NCBI GenBank assembly: GCA_038502055.1
Contig: JAXRKN010000037.1
Location: 3,844,001 to 3,908,000 of the forward strand
Reading direction: 5' to 3'
Length of the DNA stretch: 64,000 nt
Source of the DNA: Tanytarsus gracilentus
Taxonomy: Eukaryota; Arthropoda; Insecta; Diptera; Chironomidae
Positions 36,509 to 48,746 of the stretch are shown piece by piece. Each line of letters starts with the position of its first letter. The stretch's first letter is position 1. Below the pieces are notes generated by a model. It ran no database searches and was not told the DNA's origin. It saw nothing but the letters and a program-made list of their open reading frames with translations. Made by a program: the position numbers and the translations under genes.

Positions 36509-39500
36509 ATTGATAAAAAAAAAAAAAAAAAAAAAAAAAACAAAAAAAAAAATAAACAAAAAAAAAAAAAAAAAAAAAAAATAAAAAAAAAAAAAAATAA
36601 AACTTTTAACATAAAAAAAATTAAGATCCCATCAAAGGAAAAAAGTTAAGCTTCCTAATGGAGTTCATTAATTTTATTTCGTGGTTAAATAAATTTTGGA
36701 ATGTCATTGCGACGCACCCTCAGTACTGCCATACTTTCTATTTCCGTTCGTTTGCTCTAAAAACATGAAAAATTTAAGTCAGATAATTTTTGCATTTTTC
36801 ATGAAGTTTCACGTTGGTTTTCAAATTTCAATGTGTTTCCTATAAACACATCCAATCTTACGTATGGCGTAAAATTTTATTTTTTTTCTCTCGGAAAGCA
36901 AGCAATTTTTCGAAAAAGCTTATAATGTCTTCCCTTCATTCAATTTTACTCTTCTCCGCACACTTACTCGAGAACGAAATGAGAAAATCGCAAAATTGAA
37001 TAAAATCTCGCGATAAATCTTTCACGCGATGTTCCCGAAAGACGTAAACCGCAACATTGTTGATAAGGTGGATGAAGCACATCTTCCAAAAAAAGAAACG
37101 AGAGGTAGAAATCATAATTTAATTTTTAATGATTTATTGCAAAAGTGGAGGATTACAGATGGAAGAAAAAGTGGAAGGCAAAGAAACTTGAAAGCTCACA
37201 TGATGAAATGTTAATGCAATGTCTGCTGTGAGGGGGTTGACGATCGAAGTCACATGTCAAACTCAAAAACAATTTGCCAAAATCATTATGCACAAAAGTT
37301 TTTGCATAGAAATTAATTTGCAGTTACCAACCTCAATTTTCTAATTAAAGCCAGGAAAATTCCATTACCGATTTATTTGCAGATTGATAACGAAACAATC
37401 AAGCTTTCAATAAATTGCTCAGCACAAACTTCATTATTTACTTCCCGACGGTGTTTTACCCCTCCCTTGCTATGTAATTCAATATTCTTCATTTTTATTA
37501 CATTCATGCGCAAAAAAATAAAAATTTATTTTTCCATCAATATGTGCCTGTCATGTTATAGTTATTGACCTCAAGGAACTAAAGATAAAGCTCCGAGAGA
37601 TTTGTGTTTGCGCTTAATTAACACGTCTATACGAATTGATATTCGATACTGTTAAGTATCAGAGTCATTAACACTGCCCGCGAGCAAAACGTATTCATGC
37701 AACCTAATTGATGATGCTTTATTTTCCTCGAGATAAATTGAAACATAAAATATGAGTTTCTTGACACTTGTTTTTGTTGTATCTTAAAGAGGTGTCTTTA
37801 AGGCACTTGAAGTTGGGAAAAGTTTTTGCTAACATTTCATGTGGCGAATTTTGTTCGGAATAGATTAAGATTTCAAGATGAATATTTAAGGAGCTTTAAG
37901 TGCAAAACTTTATATTGATATCACTGAGATAAGTTTAAAGAAATCAATTGAGCTAATAAATAAATTATTTGTTAGAACATAGTGCATTAATTATCATCCA
38001 ATGAATATAATAAAACTAATTTGCATTGTGAATAAATTTCAAGCAAAATATTCTTTTACAAATTGTCATTTAAACTGAGCATTAAGGCACTCCAAACAAA
38101 TCACTTCTAATTAAAGTTCAACCAAACTCTGAATTTCCTCTGAAATTTTCAATTTAACAAATGCAGCCACAAAATCTGCTAGTCGGTTTACATAAACTTT
38201 TAATGAATGAAAGCAGTCAACGTTTATGTTAGATATAAAATTTCCGAGAACATTCGAAACCTCCACGTGTGTGTGTTAGTGGTGCTATAGAAAATTCATA
38301 ACTTACATTTACTAATTACATATATAGTGGTGCGCAGCACATGTTATAAAAAATGCAGTTTATATATTTTGCAGTCGAGCATTATTTACATTTTTAACGT
38401 GGCGCTTTTAAGCATGCTCATACTTCATATATATCATGTTACTGACTCTGAATTTTAATTAATCCTCGCTTTATTTTCGTTGAGAGAAAGTTACAAACAC
38501 ACGAAGGAAGGCTTTAAAATTGAGTTAGCCTCAAGCACTTTAACTTTTTCATTTCTCTCCCCATTCATTATCAAAGGCAGATATGGCTGAATATGAAATT
38601 ACTTCAGTCGCACAATAGAGCTTGTTATGTGCATTCGTTTTACATCCCTTTTGATTTTGTAGCATGATGCATTTAGAACATAATTGAATTCATTCAATAA
38701 GTTATAGGGTAATTGCGGTGGTGGCAGGCATCAGTGAGGGTGTCGTACTGGGAGGTCTCTTGCCAGACACTCAATATCAATTAACCGTGTCAGCCATATA
38801 CGGCGGCAACAAGAAATTTCGTAGCCGTGTCATTACTTTTCGCACACTGGGTGAGACGGACGGTTCTGGTGAGTGAATTTTTTTTAATTAAATCATGAAA
38901 TCCATCAAACTAAATGAATTAATAGAATCGCCAAAAACATCATATCAAATGGACGGTCCGTCACCAGAAAATCCTATCGCAGTAATACGTTCGAATAGTT
39001 CATCAAATTCCAATTTAACCACAACAGCACGACCTCTTCCAACGGTAACAATTAAAATTTGAATTGCTATGCAAATAATTAAAAATTTGTCTTTCAGATA
39101 CGAGGAATTGAAGTTGGCATTGTAGTGCTCGTACTATTTGTGTGGGCGGGTGCGATAGCTCTATTCTTTAATAGGTAACAATTATCTACCTAACTGTTTC
39201 ACTTTTATTTAAAATGTCTCATGGCAAAACATTTTTAATTGACAGATGGGGAAAAATTCGAATGCTCCTTCCATATCAGCCAGATTATAAGCAAGACCAG
39301 TTAAAAGTGCCGGGAACGGGTGTGTGTGCGGCAGGTACTTGTAATGGTCAGCACTCGCATCAGGTAACATCAATGACGGTAAATGTAAAAATTATTTGTT
39401 TTTGAACACTTCCTACTATTTAATCTCATATCTTATCAATTATTTTGCTTTTCAATTATAACTCGGAATTTTTTCCCCCCGCCCTTAATCTGGCTTACAA

Positions 39501-42500
39501 AACTTTCTCTCTCTATTCTCTATATATCGCTGTATTTCTCGTTATTTTCGAATTGTGTTCGCCTCAAAATGAAATTGCGAATATCCAATTTACTTTCAAA
39601 CCACCTTGTTATCTCTCATCGATAAAAGCCACCATTTATTGGAATTCAATTATGGCAGAATGACCTAATTTTTTTTGGTCTTTTTGTTTCATCATTATTT
39701 CTATTTTATTTACCCCTAATTTTATTGAGCTTTCCTCACACACATGCGGCATTGAATCATTTGAACAATAGAAAAGAAGAAGACAAGATAGTCGATACTC
39801 GTTCATCATTTATGCGATGAATTATATTGTTTTTGTATCTATTATCCGCAGACAAAAAATATCGAAAAAAATCAAAAATTATTAAAATAATTCGAGAACT
39901 TGTTTGGGTTGATTACATTTTCATGCATGCGTGAACATTGTAAGTGTGTCTTCTGTTGCTTCTTATTGATTTTTTTTCATACAATTTGAATGACACTCGC
40001 TAAACATCATTTCAAATGAAAAATCATTCAACAGTCAAAAATGTTCGATTATCGATGAGTGAAGTCGACAAACATATTCACTTATGCTTCTGCATTGAAA
40101 GTGATGCGCGTTGTATGAAAATTTTATTTATGCTATAAATAAATTAGAAAATAAAACGTTTTGTATGGAAATTGAGGAACTGTGCATATTTTTGCAATGA
40201 ATGAAGAAAATAACTTAAAAGCACGCGAAGTGATTTTTATGCAAATTCTAGTGAATGAAAATTATTATAATGCAAATCCCACTCTGAATATTAAAGTTTG
40301 CGATATAATTGGACGTAAGAAAGCTTTTTCAACAGAAAAACATAAATGTTATGATAATTTTTTGTGCAAATTTCTCTCGTTATAGGGTTCGTAAATTCAA
40401 ATTGCTTTAACTAACTTTCGAATAATTAGAGTGGATTCTTTTAGAATTGGACCAAAAATCAGTTCAAATTAAAATGCTCCAAAAAATTAAATTAAAGTTC
40501 AAATTAATTTCTGAGAAATTTTTGAAGCAAAGTACAAAAAAATTCATAAAGTTTTCAACCCCTAAAATGCTAACAATATGAAATAGCCTTGCATTTTATT
40601 AGCAAAAATTTTCTATTGTTTTTTTTGCTCCAAGAAAGAAATCCTTGGGAGCTTTCGAAAAAATATAAATGTACATAGTGACCAGAGTTTAGCATGCAAT
40701 TTTCTCTTCTGATTGCTTTATGCGAATTCTCTGGTTGTAAAAAAAAAGTTTTTGTGCTTGCTGATCCAAAAGATTAAACTCGCAGGGAGTAAACTAAAAT
40801 TTCTAGTGCATAATTTTCTTTGCATTTGAGTGAAATGTTACATGAAAGTTCATAAAAGCTTTTGACTCTGAGGTTGTTGTTGAACTTGAGGAGAAAGTTT
40901 TTAATGTTAAATTGCTGTAGATCGAAAATGATTTTATTTTGTTGGCAGAATGTGATAGAAATTCAATGAACAATTATGGGTGAAGTACTTCCGAGTGCAC
41001 TCAATCACATTTTTCAGAAAAAAAGTTTCAACAATTTCTGATTTTGGTTAAAAAAGATCTGTTAGTGAAATTTGCCTTTGTTTAATAATTTTATCTCTTA
41101 AACATGTATGTAAATTTTGAATTGTTTAGATTGAAGTTCATGAAGGAAATAAAAAGAAAAACCTTCAAAAAGTTTAAATTGAAAATGAATAATTCATAAA
41201 TTTGTAATTTGAATATTTTGCCTTTTTTAATGCATTCGAATTGGATAATTTTCTGCAAATTCATTTTTCTCCGGGCGGTTTTCGGCATTTCTTTAGCTAA
41301 AAATAAATGAAATTTTCTGCAGACATCACAATTTATTACAAGTGGATAATACGCAAAATGAAAATGAGCATGAAATGCGCAAATTGAATCCTCGCATTTT
41401 AGTGAGTGATTCGAGCATAAATTACGAAATGATTTTCATGTGAATTGCGAAGCTTTTACCTGGCTTACGCATTTATCCAGCTGTATTTTCCTCAGAAATT
41501 GTTCTGATCGATTAAATTGATTCGATGCTGTGTAAAGTGTGAATTACTCAATATTTAAAATTTTTCATAATGGATTTTATCTGTTTCTGTCTCATTTATT
41601 ATTTAAATTAATTCCAAAATTGAATTATACTTTTTCCTAAATTAAAAAGTTGCCTATTTAAAAATTCCATTGGATTATCTTTGTGTGTCGTTTTTATGTT
41701 GAGGTTAAAAAGCATTAAATCTTTTCTTTTATTCGTCGTTTAAAAAATAACTAAAACTTTTTATAGAGTGCAAAATGTAGCTGACTAAACAATTTTATCT
41801 TTTAAATTCATTCCATAGTTGTTCAAATTACTCTTTTGTCCATTTTAATTAATTTTAGTTTTTTTATCTTTCTTTTTTACGTTCGATCATACTTAAATGA
41901 AAAAAATCAACATACAAAAAATTAAATAAATTCACACATACATGTTAACGACTTTTTGTCACGACAAAAAAAATAAATTTGGACTCTTCTCTCTCTTTCT
42001 CTCTTGTGTGTGTACTTTGATGGACTTAACTAAAATTAAATTATTTATGCGGAATAAAAATTATCATAAAAAAAGTGTTTACCGCGTTGCGAGGGCTGCG
42101 GCATATTAGATCGATGCTTTCATTGTCCGCGACGTTCAAGGGATTCGAGAGATTGTGGCTGCCAATTTGCACTCTTACATCGCGCCGATACCGATTCCGG
42201 AAGCTAGCATCATCATCAACATCAAGAACACATAACATCATCACACAAACACTATACACAACGTCAAAAGCGACTTATGTTTGCGAGCAGCGGACAACGA
42301 ACCAGATCTAGTCAGGCGGGCTCGCGAACTCGATCCGATCATGATGATATTGAGTATTGTGTAAGTTTTTTAATTAAAGCAAATATTGCTTTCTATCCCA
42401 TCGGTAAACTTTTGTAAATACTTTCCTCTCAGTTGCATTTAATTAATTTTGGTAGATTTTCATCTCCTCAAAATTACTTTTCTCATATTTGTTGAGGAGA

Positions 42501-45500
42501 TAAACGGAAATAAAAATTGCATTTCAAGTTGATTTCATCAGCAATTTCCGTTTCTATCTGACAATACAATTACGCTTCTATATTGCTGTATTTTCCCTTA
42601 ATGTAAATAGTACAATTTTTTTCCTATTCTCCATCCGCCTGCCACCTCCTAACAAAATTAAATTGGAAGATTTTTGATTGATCAGATTGTAATTTGTAGC
42701 ATTGAGTAACAGTAGAAAAATCATTAAGTACATACTAATGGTCATGTTCATCCTCACATCATTAAATCTTCATTTTCTCATCATGTAGACAAGAAAATTT
42801 GCACTCTCACTCTCTCCAGAATTAATTAATTTAATTGAGGGTTGTTAGATTCAGTTGAAGCATGAAATGAAAAGTAGATGGCATAAGATACAGATACGAA
42901 ATAAATTTTTTAGAAGACGTGAAAAAAATCTACAAAAATCAATCAGATTTCAGTGAAAAATTTTTTCACCTAAATTTCAGTCAAATCACTGAAAATTTTA
43001 TCCCCCCTTATGAGCGATGAAATTCACGAACCTCTTGATGGAAAATTTTCGAGATTGCCTTTGATGTTGAAAGCTTTTGAGCCTCTCGAACAAATAACTC
43101 TCTTTAATAATGTAGGTCTTATAAGGTGATGCGATTACCGCTTAGAAGAAAATCCCTCCGGAAAAACGGATTTAAAGTTTTTAAGGAGAGAAAAATGAAG
43201 ATGAAAATTTTCCGAGAGAGGAAAAATAAAAGATTAACGTGTTACTTTTTTATTTCAATGAACTTTGCACACGAACGTGGCTTCAAAAATTCATCACAGC
43301 ATCATCATCAGCAGCAGCAGTTACACACAAAAAAAGAGCACATTTAAGAGGGGACTCTGTGACATTTTGCCCCTGTGACATTTTGCCCACACCCAAAATC
43401 TGTGGGCAAGGGCAAAAAAAATATAGGGTCAATTTGTCCATGGTCAAATGAGGGCAAAATTTGCAAAATTTGTGGGCATGGTCAAATCTGTGGGCAAATT
43501 GCCCTGGACAAATTGACCCTATATTTTTTTCCATGGGCAATTTGCCCATAAATTATTTTTTTTTTTCAAAATATAAACTTAATTCAAATAATTTAAAGTT
43601 TTTATCGAGCTAATACGGAAAATTTTTGAGATTTACTTTTTGCCTATTTTTGGCTTTTTTCGTCTTTTTTCTCTGCATCTATTGATGTATCACATGAACT
43701 ATCTAGCATTCATAGTTGTGGAGCAGTCTGCTCTCAAACATGAAAAAGTAAATCTTAAAATTTCTGAAAAATTTCGAAGATTCCAGAGGGGTATTTTTGA
43801 TTTTGCCATGACTTTTGATTCTTTTAAGATAAAAATCTGACTTGTTGACCTGTTGTCGATGAAGAACATTAACAATTTTTAAAGCATTATAAATTTTTTT
43901 ATCTGCAGGAAGTGCTTAATATCCTCGAAAGAAAAGCTAAACCTCAAAACCTACTCTCATTTAATAGTTTTAGAAATTTTATTTAGAATTTAGAAGAAGC
44001 AATTCGGTGTTTTATCACTTTCAGTTAAAAATTTTTGAGTATGGATACTCAAGAAGTTCCAATAGGTGCAAAATTAAAAATCACTTGTTTCTCTTTAAAT
44101 ATATCATAGTGAAATTAGTATGACTTAGTATGAAAAATTAAAAAAAAATATTAAAACAATTAATTTTCAATTAAATAATTTATGGGCAAATTGTCTGTGG
44201 GCAAAAAATATAGGGTCAATTTGTCCATGGTCAGATGAGGGCAAAATTTGCAAAATATGTGGGCATGGTCAAATATGTGGGCAAATTGCCCCGGACAAAT
44301 TGACCCTATATTTTTTTTGCCCTTGCCCACGGATTTTGGTGAGGGCAAAATGTCACAGGGGCAAAATGTCCCACCCCCTTAAGAGGGTTCACACGAGAAG
44401 CGAAGAAGTGTGTCCCTTTTTTGCGGTCTTATTGTAAATTTTTTATTTGACATAGTGACTTAAACTTTTTTTGTTTGGTTTGATAATGTATCACATGTTT
44501 TTAATCGTGCACCACACTAACTAGCTATTTATCACCATCACTCACATGCTTTTTCAAATGACACACGAGACACTCTCACAATTTTCTATTTTTACTATCG
44601 AATGAGTTGCGAGATTTTATTTCTTACTCAACTCCGACACATTTTGCACTCTTATATATATGGACATATTTCGAAGTTGATGCACAGAAGATGATAAGAA
44701 AGTTTCTAAAGAATCGAAAAGGAAAATAGTTTTGCACACGTGTTCAGAAATCTTAAAGCTGATATTTTTTCAAAAAATAATTTCATCGAATGAATAACGA
44801 GCGAAACGGGAATTTTTGTGAGTTTGATCTTCAATTATATCCCCGCAGAGTGTTGGAAATAATAATAAATGGATTTTCTGATTTCTCAATCATTATAATT
44901 TATCTCTCATTCTCTCTCTTTCCATTTCCAAAGAAAATCTCTCCGTTATTTGTGAAATTGTAATTTACGAAAGTGTCTTCTGGTTAATGTTTGAGTTCTC
45001 AATTCAATGGAAATTTCTTTTGTGAAGGATTTAAAGAGATTATTTTTTTAAAAAATTTGGCTGAAAATTTTTAGATGAACCCATTTTTTGAATTTATCAG
45101 ATTTTGACCCTAAAAAGTGGATTTTGATAGAAACAAATTTTAATTCATCATTATCTTTTATCGCAAAAACGACGCGTTTTTATGATGCGCAATTTTCAAA
45201 TACCGTATTCTATCTTTAGCTTTCCGCTTGCCGAAAAACAATCCTCGTCATTGTTCGATTAAAATCAGCAAATCAATAACGGTAGAGAAGGAAGTTACGA
45301 TGTAAATTTAAATATAATTAATTAATGTTTCAGAACCTTTTTTTCTTACTGCTATCTCTCGCTCTGTATATCTCACTGTTCACTGAACTTTAAAATAAAA
45401 TACAAGACTTACAAGTCGTTCGAATGTAAATAGCAAATAAAAAAAGTTTAAATTTTCCATTTTCACACCCTTCTTCTTTTTTCCGCTTTTACCGAATGGC

Positions 45501-46223
45501 TCTTTATCATTTTTCATTTGATTTGGTTGTGTTTTGGAATGTGAATTTTTAATATGCAGATTTATAGAGCATAATTTAATTTCCTTTTTCTTTCCATACC
45601 TCAAACTTCAACACCATATATACATTCCTATTTGAAATTAATTGGTGAAAGTAAATTTTAAAAAATCACCTTAAAATCCTTCCGTTCCTTATCTAGCATG
45701 TCCATACTAACGTAGAAGAGCCATCCAATGTGATTTCCGAACGATGTCATCGCGCTCGCATCAATTCCGCTATATTCGTCTCATCCGAAGGTAGAGGATT
45801 TGACTCGGTCGAGTTTATACGTCGGTATGGATCGCAAAGCGTCCTTTGTCGCAAACCATACTCTCTGAGTGCGGAAAACATTCCTTGGGGGAACCGAAAT
45901 GTAAGCTATAAGCATTTTATACACGCCACAATTAACACTGTTCAATTAATTTTATCATCAAACAGAGACGCTTTTCGGAAAATCCATCGAATAAAGAGCT
46001 GTGGGAGAGTGAAGAGGAGAGAAGATCTCCGCTGCGAGAGCAATTTGAGTTGGTGGAATGTCATAATGAGCCAGTGCTACAAATGAATGCACCTTCGTCA
46101 AGAATAACGCCCAAAAAACTTCTTGCCGCTCTGCCAACGCTCAGCATATCAGGACCCTCACGTTCGGGATCGCCAACGACGCCCACAAAGTCGGAAGACG
46201 AGGAAACGCAGAATTTCTTGTAG
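30659..46223 (+). CDS. Single-FN3, single-pass membrane protein resembling FNDC4/FNDC5, with in-frame TAG
   Basis: Exons 30659..30710, 32450..32588, 38708..38868, 38926..39044, 39098..39174, 39246..39363, 42076..42360, 45697..45900 and 45966..46223; all phases agree. The order is a signal peptide (MLFLITYFLALHNCGFA), one fibronectin III domain (about residues 20-115, with SVRVSWQQP, YDVTYKP and LLPDTQYQLTVSAIYGG), a Ser/Thr/Asn-rich stalk with N-glycosylation sites, and one transmembrane helix (about 162-181, VVLVLFVWAGAIALFF). The cytosolic RWGKIRMLLPYQPDYK is followed by a cysteine-rich segment (CLPRCEGCG...CFHCP...CGC). TAG at 42205-42207 would end a 265-residue protein. The frame continues through the exon and two more to TAG at 46221, giving 204 more residues (LPTLSISGPSRSGSPTTP near the end). 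It is probably a cell-surface receptor or shed ligand; function inferred only. Confidence 0.8.
30711..32449 (+). other. Intron 1 of the FN3 gene (signal-peptide exon to FN3 exon)
   Basis: 1.7 kb of AT-rich intron between donor GTGAGT and acceptor TTTTCAG. The open frames inside show no domain and no conserved splice context. Confidence 0.6.
32589..38707 (+). other. Large intron inside the FN3 domain
   Basis: A 6.1-kb phase-2 intron splits the FN3 domain between its two halves. It contains a long A-rich tract (36472-36601) but no coding exon, tRNA or recognisable transposon ends. FN3 domains often carry one internal intron. Confidence 0.6.
36472..36601. repeat. Poly(A)-rich low-complexity tract in an intron
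   Basis: Roughly 130 nt of almost pure A interrupted by single C, T or G. The 'proteins' read from it (poly-Lys, poly-Phe) are artefacts. It could be the tail of an old retroposon or microsatellite growth; no target duplication was identified. Confidence 0.8.
39364..42075 (+). other. Intron before the cysteine-rich exon of the FN3 gene
   Basis: 2.7-kb intron. A strong CT tract lies at about 41984-42006, followed by a branch-like CTTAACTAAA near 42025. The first AG after that is at 42074-42075, which supports the acceptor used even though the last 40 nt are not pyrimidine-rich. No other feature was seen. Confidence 0.55.
42205..42207 (+). promoter_or_regulatory. Candidate readthrough stop codon (TAG C) or overlapping 3' splice site
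   Basis: TAG followed by C interrupts a frame that is open for 43 codons before and 204 codons after it. The same AG could instead act as an alternative acceptor, since the exon from 42208 is also in phase 0. Confidence 0.5.
43352..43560 (+). repeat. Left terminal inverted repeat arm
   Basis: Begins GGACTCTGTGACATTTTG and carries two direct copies of GTGACATTTTGCCC. It is the inverted partner of 44168-44378. Confidence 0.8.
44168..44378 (-). repeat. Right terminal inverted repeat arm
   Basis: Reverse complement begins GGGGGTGGGACATTTTGCCC and aligns with the left arm throughout, with scattered mismatches and small indels. Confidence 0.8.
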
Positions 46224-48746
46224 CCAAGCATTTTTGTAAATACTAGATGCAAGCTGGACGAATTGCTTGTATAGTCGACAGTGATGACGTGCAGACATAG
46301 AATAAAATTAGGCCATCTTACAAATATTACCACATTCACCTTCGAGACCAATTTGAGGAACAAAACTAGAGAAAAACACAAACATTACATTTTCTTTGAA
46401 ATTGACAATATTCATCGATTATTCTCATGACAAAAATTAAAATGCCAACTGTCAGTTTGAAAGTGAAACTATAAAAGGAAAGCGAGTCCAATCCTTTGGG
46501 ATGAAATGTAAATTATTTTTCCAGCTGTGCAAAAATTGACTGAGAAAAAAGGACGAAATTTTACTTAAATATCAATTTAATCATAAAATGAAAAGCTCAA
46601 AATGCATAAAAAATATCAGAGTATAAAAGTGAAAACAACAATTAGAAAATAGCTTTATAAACATTCGAGTTAATTAAACTTCTCCTATATAATTATTAAG
46701 ATCGATTCGATAAAAAAAATTAAATATCTTTAAGAAAATTAATATCATATAGTCAATGTGTAAAGCAAACGTTCATGTCTATAAAGTAAAGTGAATAAAT
46801 TGAAACTTTTTTTATTAATATCCATTTTTTATGGTTATAGTTTTTGATGACAGAGAAAAAAATTATTTATTTCACAGTCACATGCAAGTAAAAAGTTAAA
46901 CAATTCACACTCGAAATATTAAGTGAGTGCACTTTAAAGATATTTTCAAAAATATAAATTCGTAATGTTCATTAAAAAAATTATTGAATCTGATTTTGAT
47001 ATTTATCATCCTTTAAACAAAACCCATATTGCAGTGACCTTTCATTATCAGAGCACAAATGTTATTTTACGGTTTCCTCAACTGAGCCGCAAATTTATGC
47101 ATATATAATTCACACAGATATTATCAACATAATGACGAAAATATTATAATTTTGCTTTCATGTGTAAAACATGATAAAATCCCGCATATACACACAAGCA
47201 CCAGTTCTATTTCGATGGAAAACAAAAATTCTAAAAACATATCTCACCGACGAGCATATGGATGAAAATATTCTTGTAGAACTTTTATAATGAACTTTTA
47301 AATGATCCACAACAGTGTCCTTTGAAAGCTTCCAATATACTCCAATCAAATTCAATTTAAATAGATTAAAAAAATCCTTTTTAAATAATAAAGTCAATTC
47401 CTGCATAACAAAAAGATCATCAAGAAAGAAACTTTCCATATCAATTTTCATTCAATTTGCTTCAGTAAAAAATCTTAAAGTTCTTGATTGAAAACTTTTT
47501 CATACTCAACGGAAAAAAGTTTTATTTCAACTTTATAAAAAGTTCAATGATGAGGAAAGAGTGTTGTTCTTAATTTTTTTCACTCTACATTTTTTATGAA
47601 AAAGAAAAGTATCCTAAAGGAAAAATTGGGACCATGTTGGTGTCTATCGTAGATTCTTCCGATTTTTTTTAATTTCCAATTTTTTAATGCAAATAGATAA
47701 ACTTAAATAAAGTTAATTACGTGTCTCTTAAACAACCCTATTGATCTTTAAACCATGACCACACCAAAAAAATTATGAAATTTAAATGTAAAACTTTTGA
47801 AAATGTCTTAAACATCTGTGTTTAATGCATGCCTTAGAATGAAAATTTATTAAAAAAATTCGTCCTTATCATGTTGCAGGAAAGCACAGCTGTGTCTATT
47901 CGTTAATAATTTTTTAATTTAGTCTCAAAGATGACGTATGCTTGAGTTTAATTTAATTAAAAAATGAGAAGGGGATTAAGGAGCAAGATTTCTTCACGGG
48001 TGTAATATTTTTTTACATTAAAATAATTTCAATTAATTAATTAGGTTAGCTGTGCACATCCTACAACAACAAATTATATAAGTCATAAATAGATTTAGAA
48101 AAGCTCATTAAAAGTCCAAAATTTATCGTATTTTTTAAATTTGATTTTTGACTTTAAAATTTTCCTAAATCCTTTTCATAAATCTTCACAAAAGAATGTA
48201 AATTTTTCCTCGAAAGGTTTTTATAAGCTTTAAGTAAACTTAAATTAATTGTAGCTTTAATAAATAATGCAAAAGATGTAAAAATAATTTTATAACAATT
48301 CCATGAATCAGTTTCCATTTAAACGAATTCAATTGTATACCTCTAATTAAAAATTGTAAGGAATTTTTGTTTAGTTTTTTAAGCACACACCACCCTATAA
48401 AGCAAATTAGCTTAAAAACGGTGCATACGTCTCTCGCATATTAAGAATTCTTTCTATGTATTAAGTTTGAAAAGGTTAAAAATTACAATATAGAATTTCG
48501 AATAAAGAAAAAACTTTTTGTGAATGTAAAATTAATATATGAAAATAAATTACTAAATTTCAAGTAAAAAGTCGATCCAATTTTTTATGTTTTGTATTTT
48601 TTAGCTATATGTTCTTGGTTTAAAAAATCTCTATGCTTAAGAGTTAAAAATGTTTACTTTTTAAATTGATGAACTTCACGTACACTTTTTTATGTATGGC
48701 TTTTTTTTGGAGCACATTTATTGCATCTTTAATTTTGCAGGAATTC
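46224..48746. other. Intergenic region
   Basis: 3' flank of the FN3 gene followed by AT-rich DNA. AATAAA signals occur near 46793. A 97-codon minus-strand frame at 47158-47451 has no domain, no splice context and biased Phe/Lys composition; I do not call it a gene. Confidence 0.4.

Larger units (their letters stand above)
43352..44378. mobile_element. MITE-like foldback element with long terminal inverted repeats
   Basis: Two arms of about 210 bp (43352-43560 and 44168-44378) are inverted copies of each other, rich in GGGCAAATTTG/TGTGGGCA phrases. Flanking 8-bp direct repeats TTAAGAGG at 43344-43351 and 44379-44386 look like a target-site duplication, as for hAT-type transposons. Each arm also contains its own inverted repeat: ATATAGGGTCAATTTGTCC and its complement, about 100 nt apart. 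The 600-bp middle is AT-rich without a transposase, so the element is non-autonomous. Confidence 0.8.
42361..45696 (+). other. Intron hosting a TIR element, FN3 gene
   Basis: 3.3-kb intron between donor GTAAGT and acceptor ATCTAG. It contains the 1.03-kb foldback element at 43352-44378. The remainder is AT-rich with no coding signal. Confidence 0.6.

Noticed and set aside
36316..36649. Poly-Phe / poly-Lys open frames
   Set aside because: They are translations of the A-rich low-complexity tract in an intron.
43283..43549. Cysteine/histidine-containing minus-strand frame resembling a small zinc-binding protein, and a similar one at 44160-44348
   Set aside because: Both are translations of the inverted arms of the foldback element. 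Their mutual similarity comes from the repeat and not from coding constraint.
47158..47451. 97-codon minus-strand frame in the intergenic region
   Set aside because: No domain, leader or splice context; composition is what AT-rich random sequence gives.
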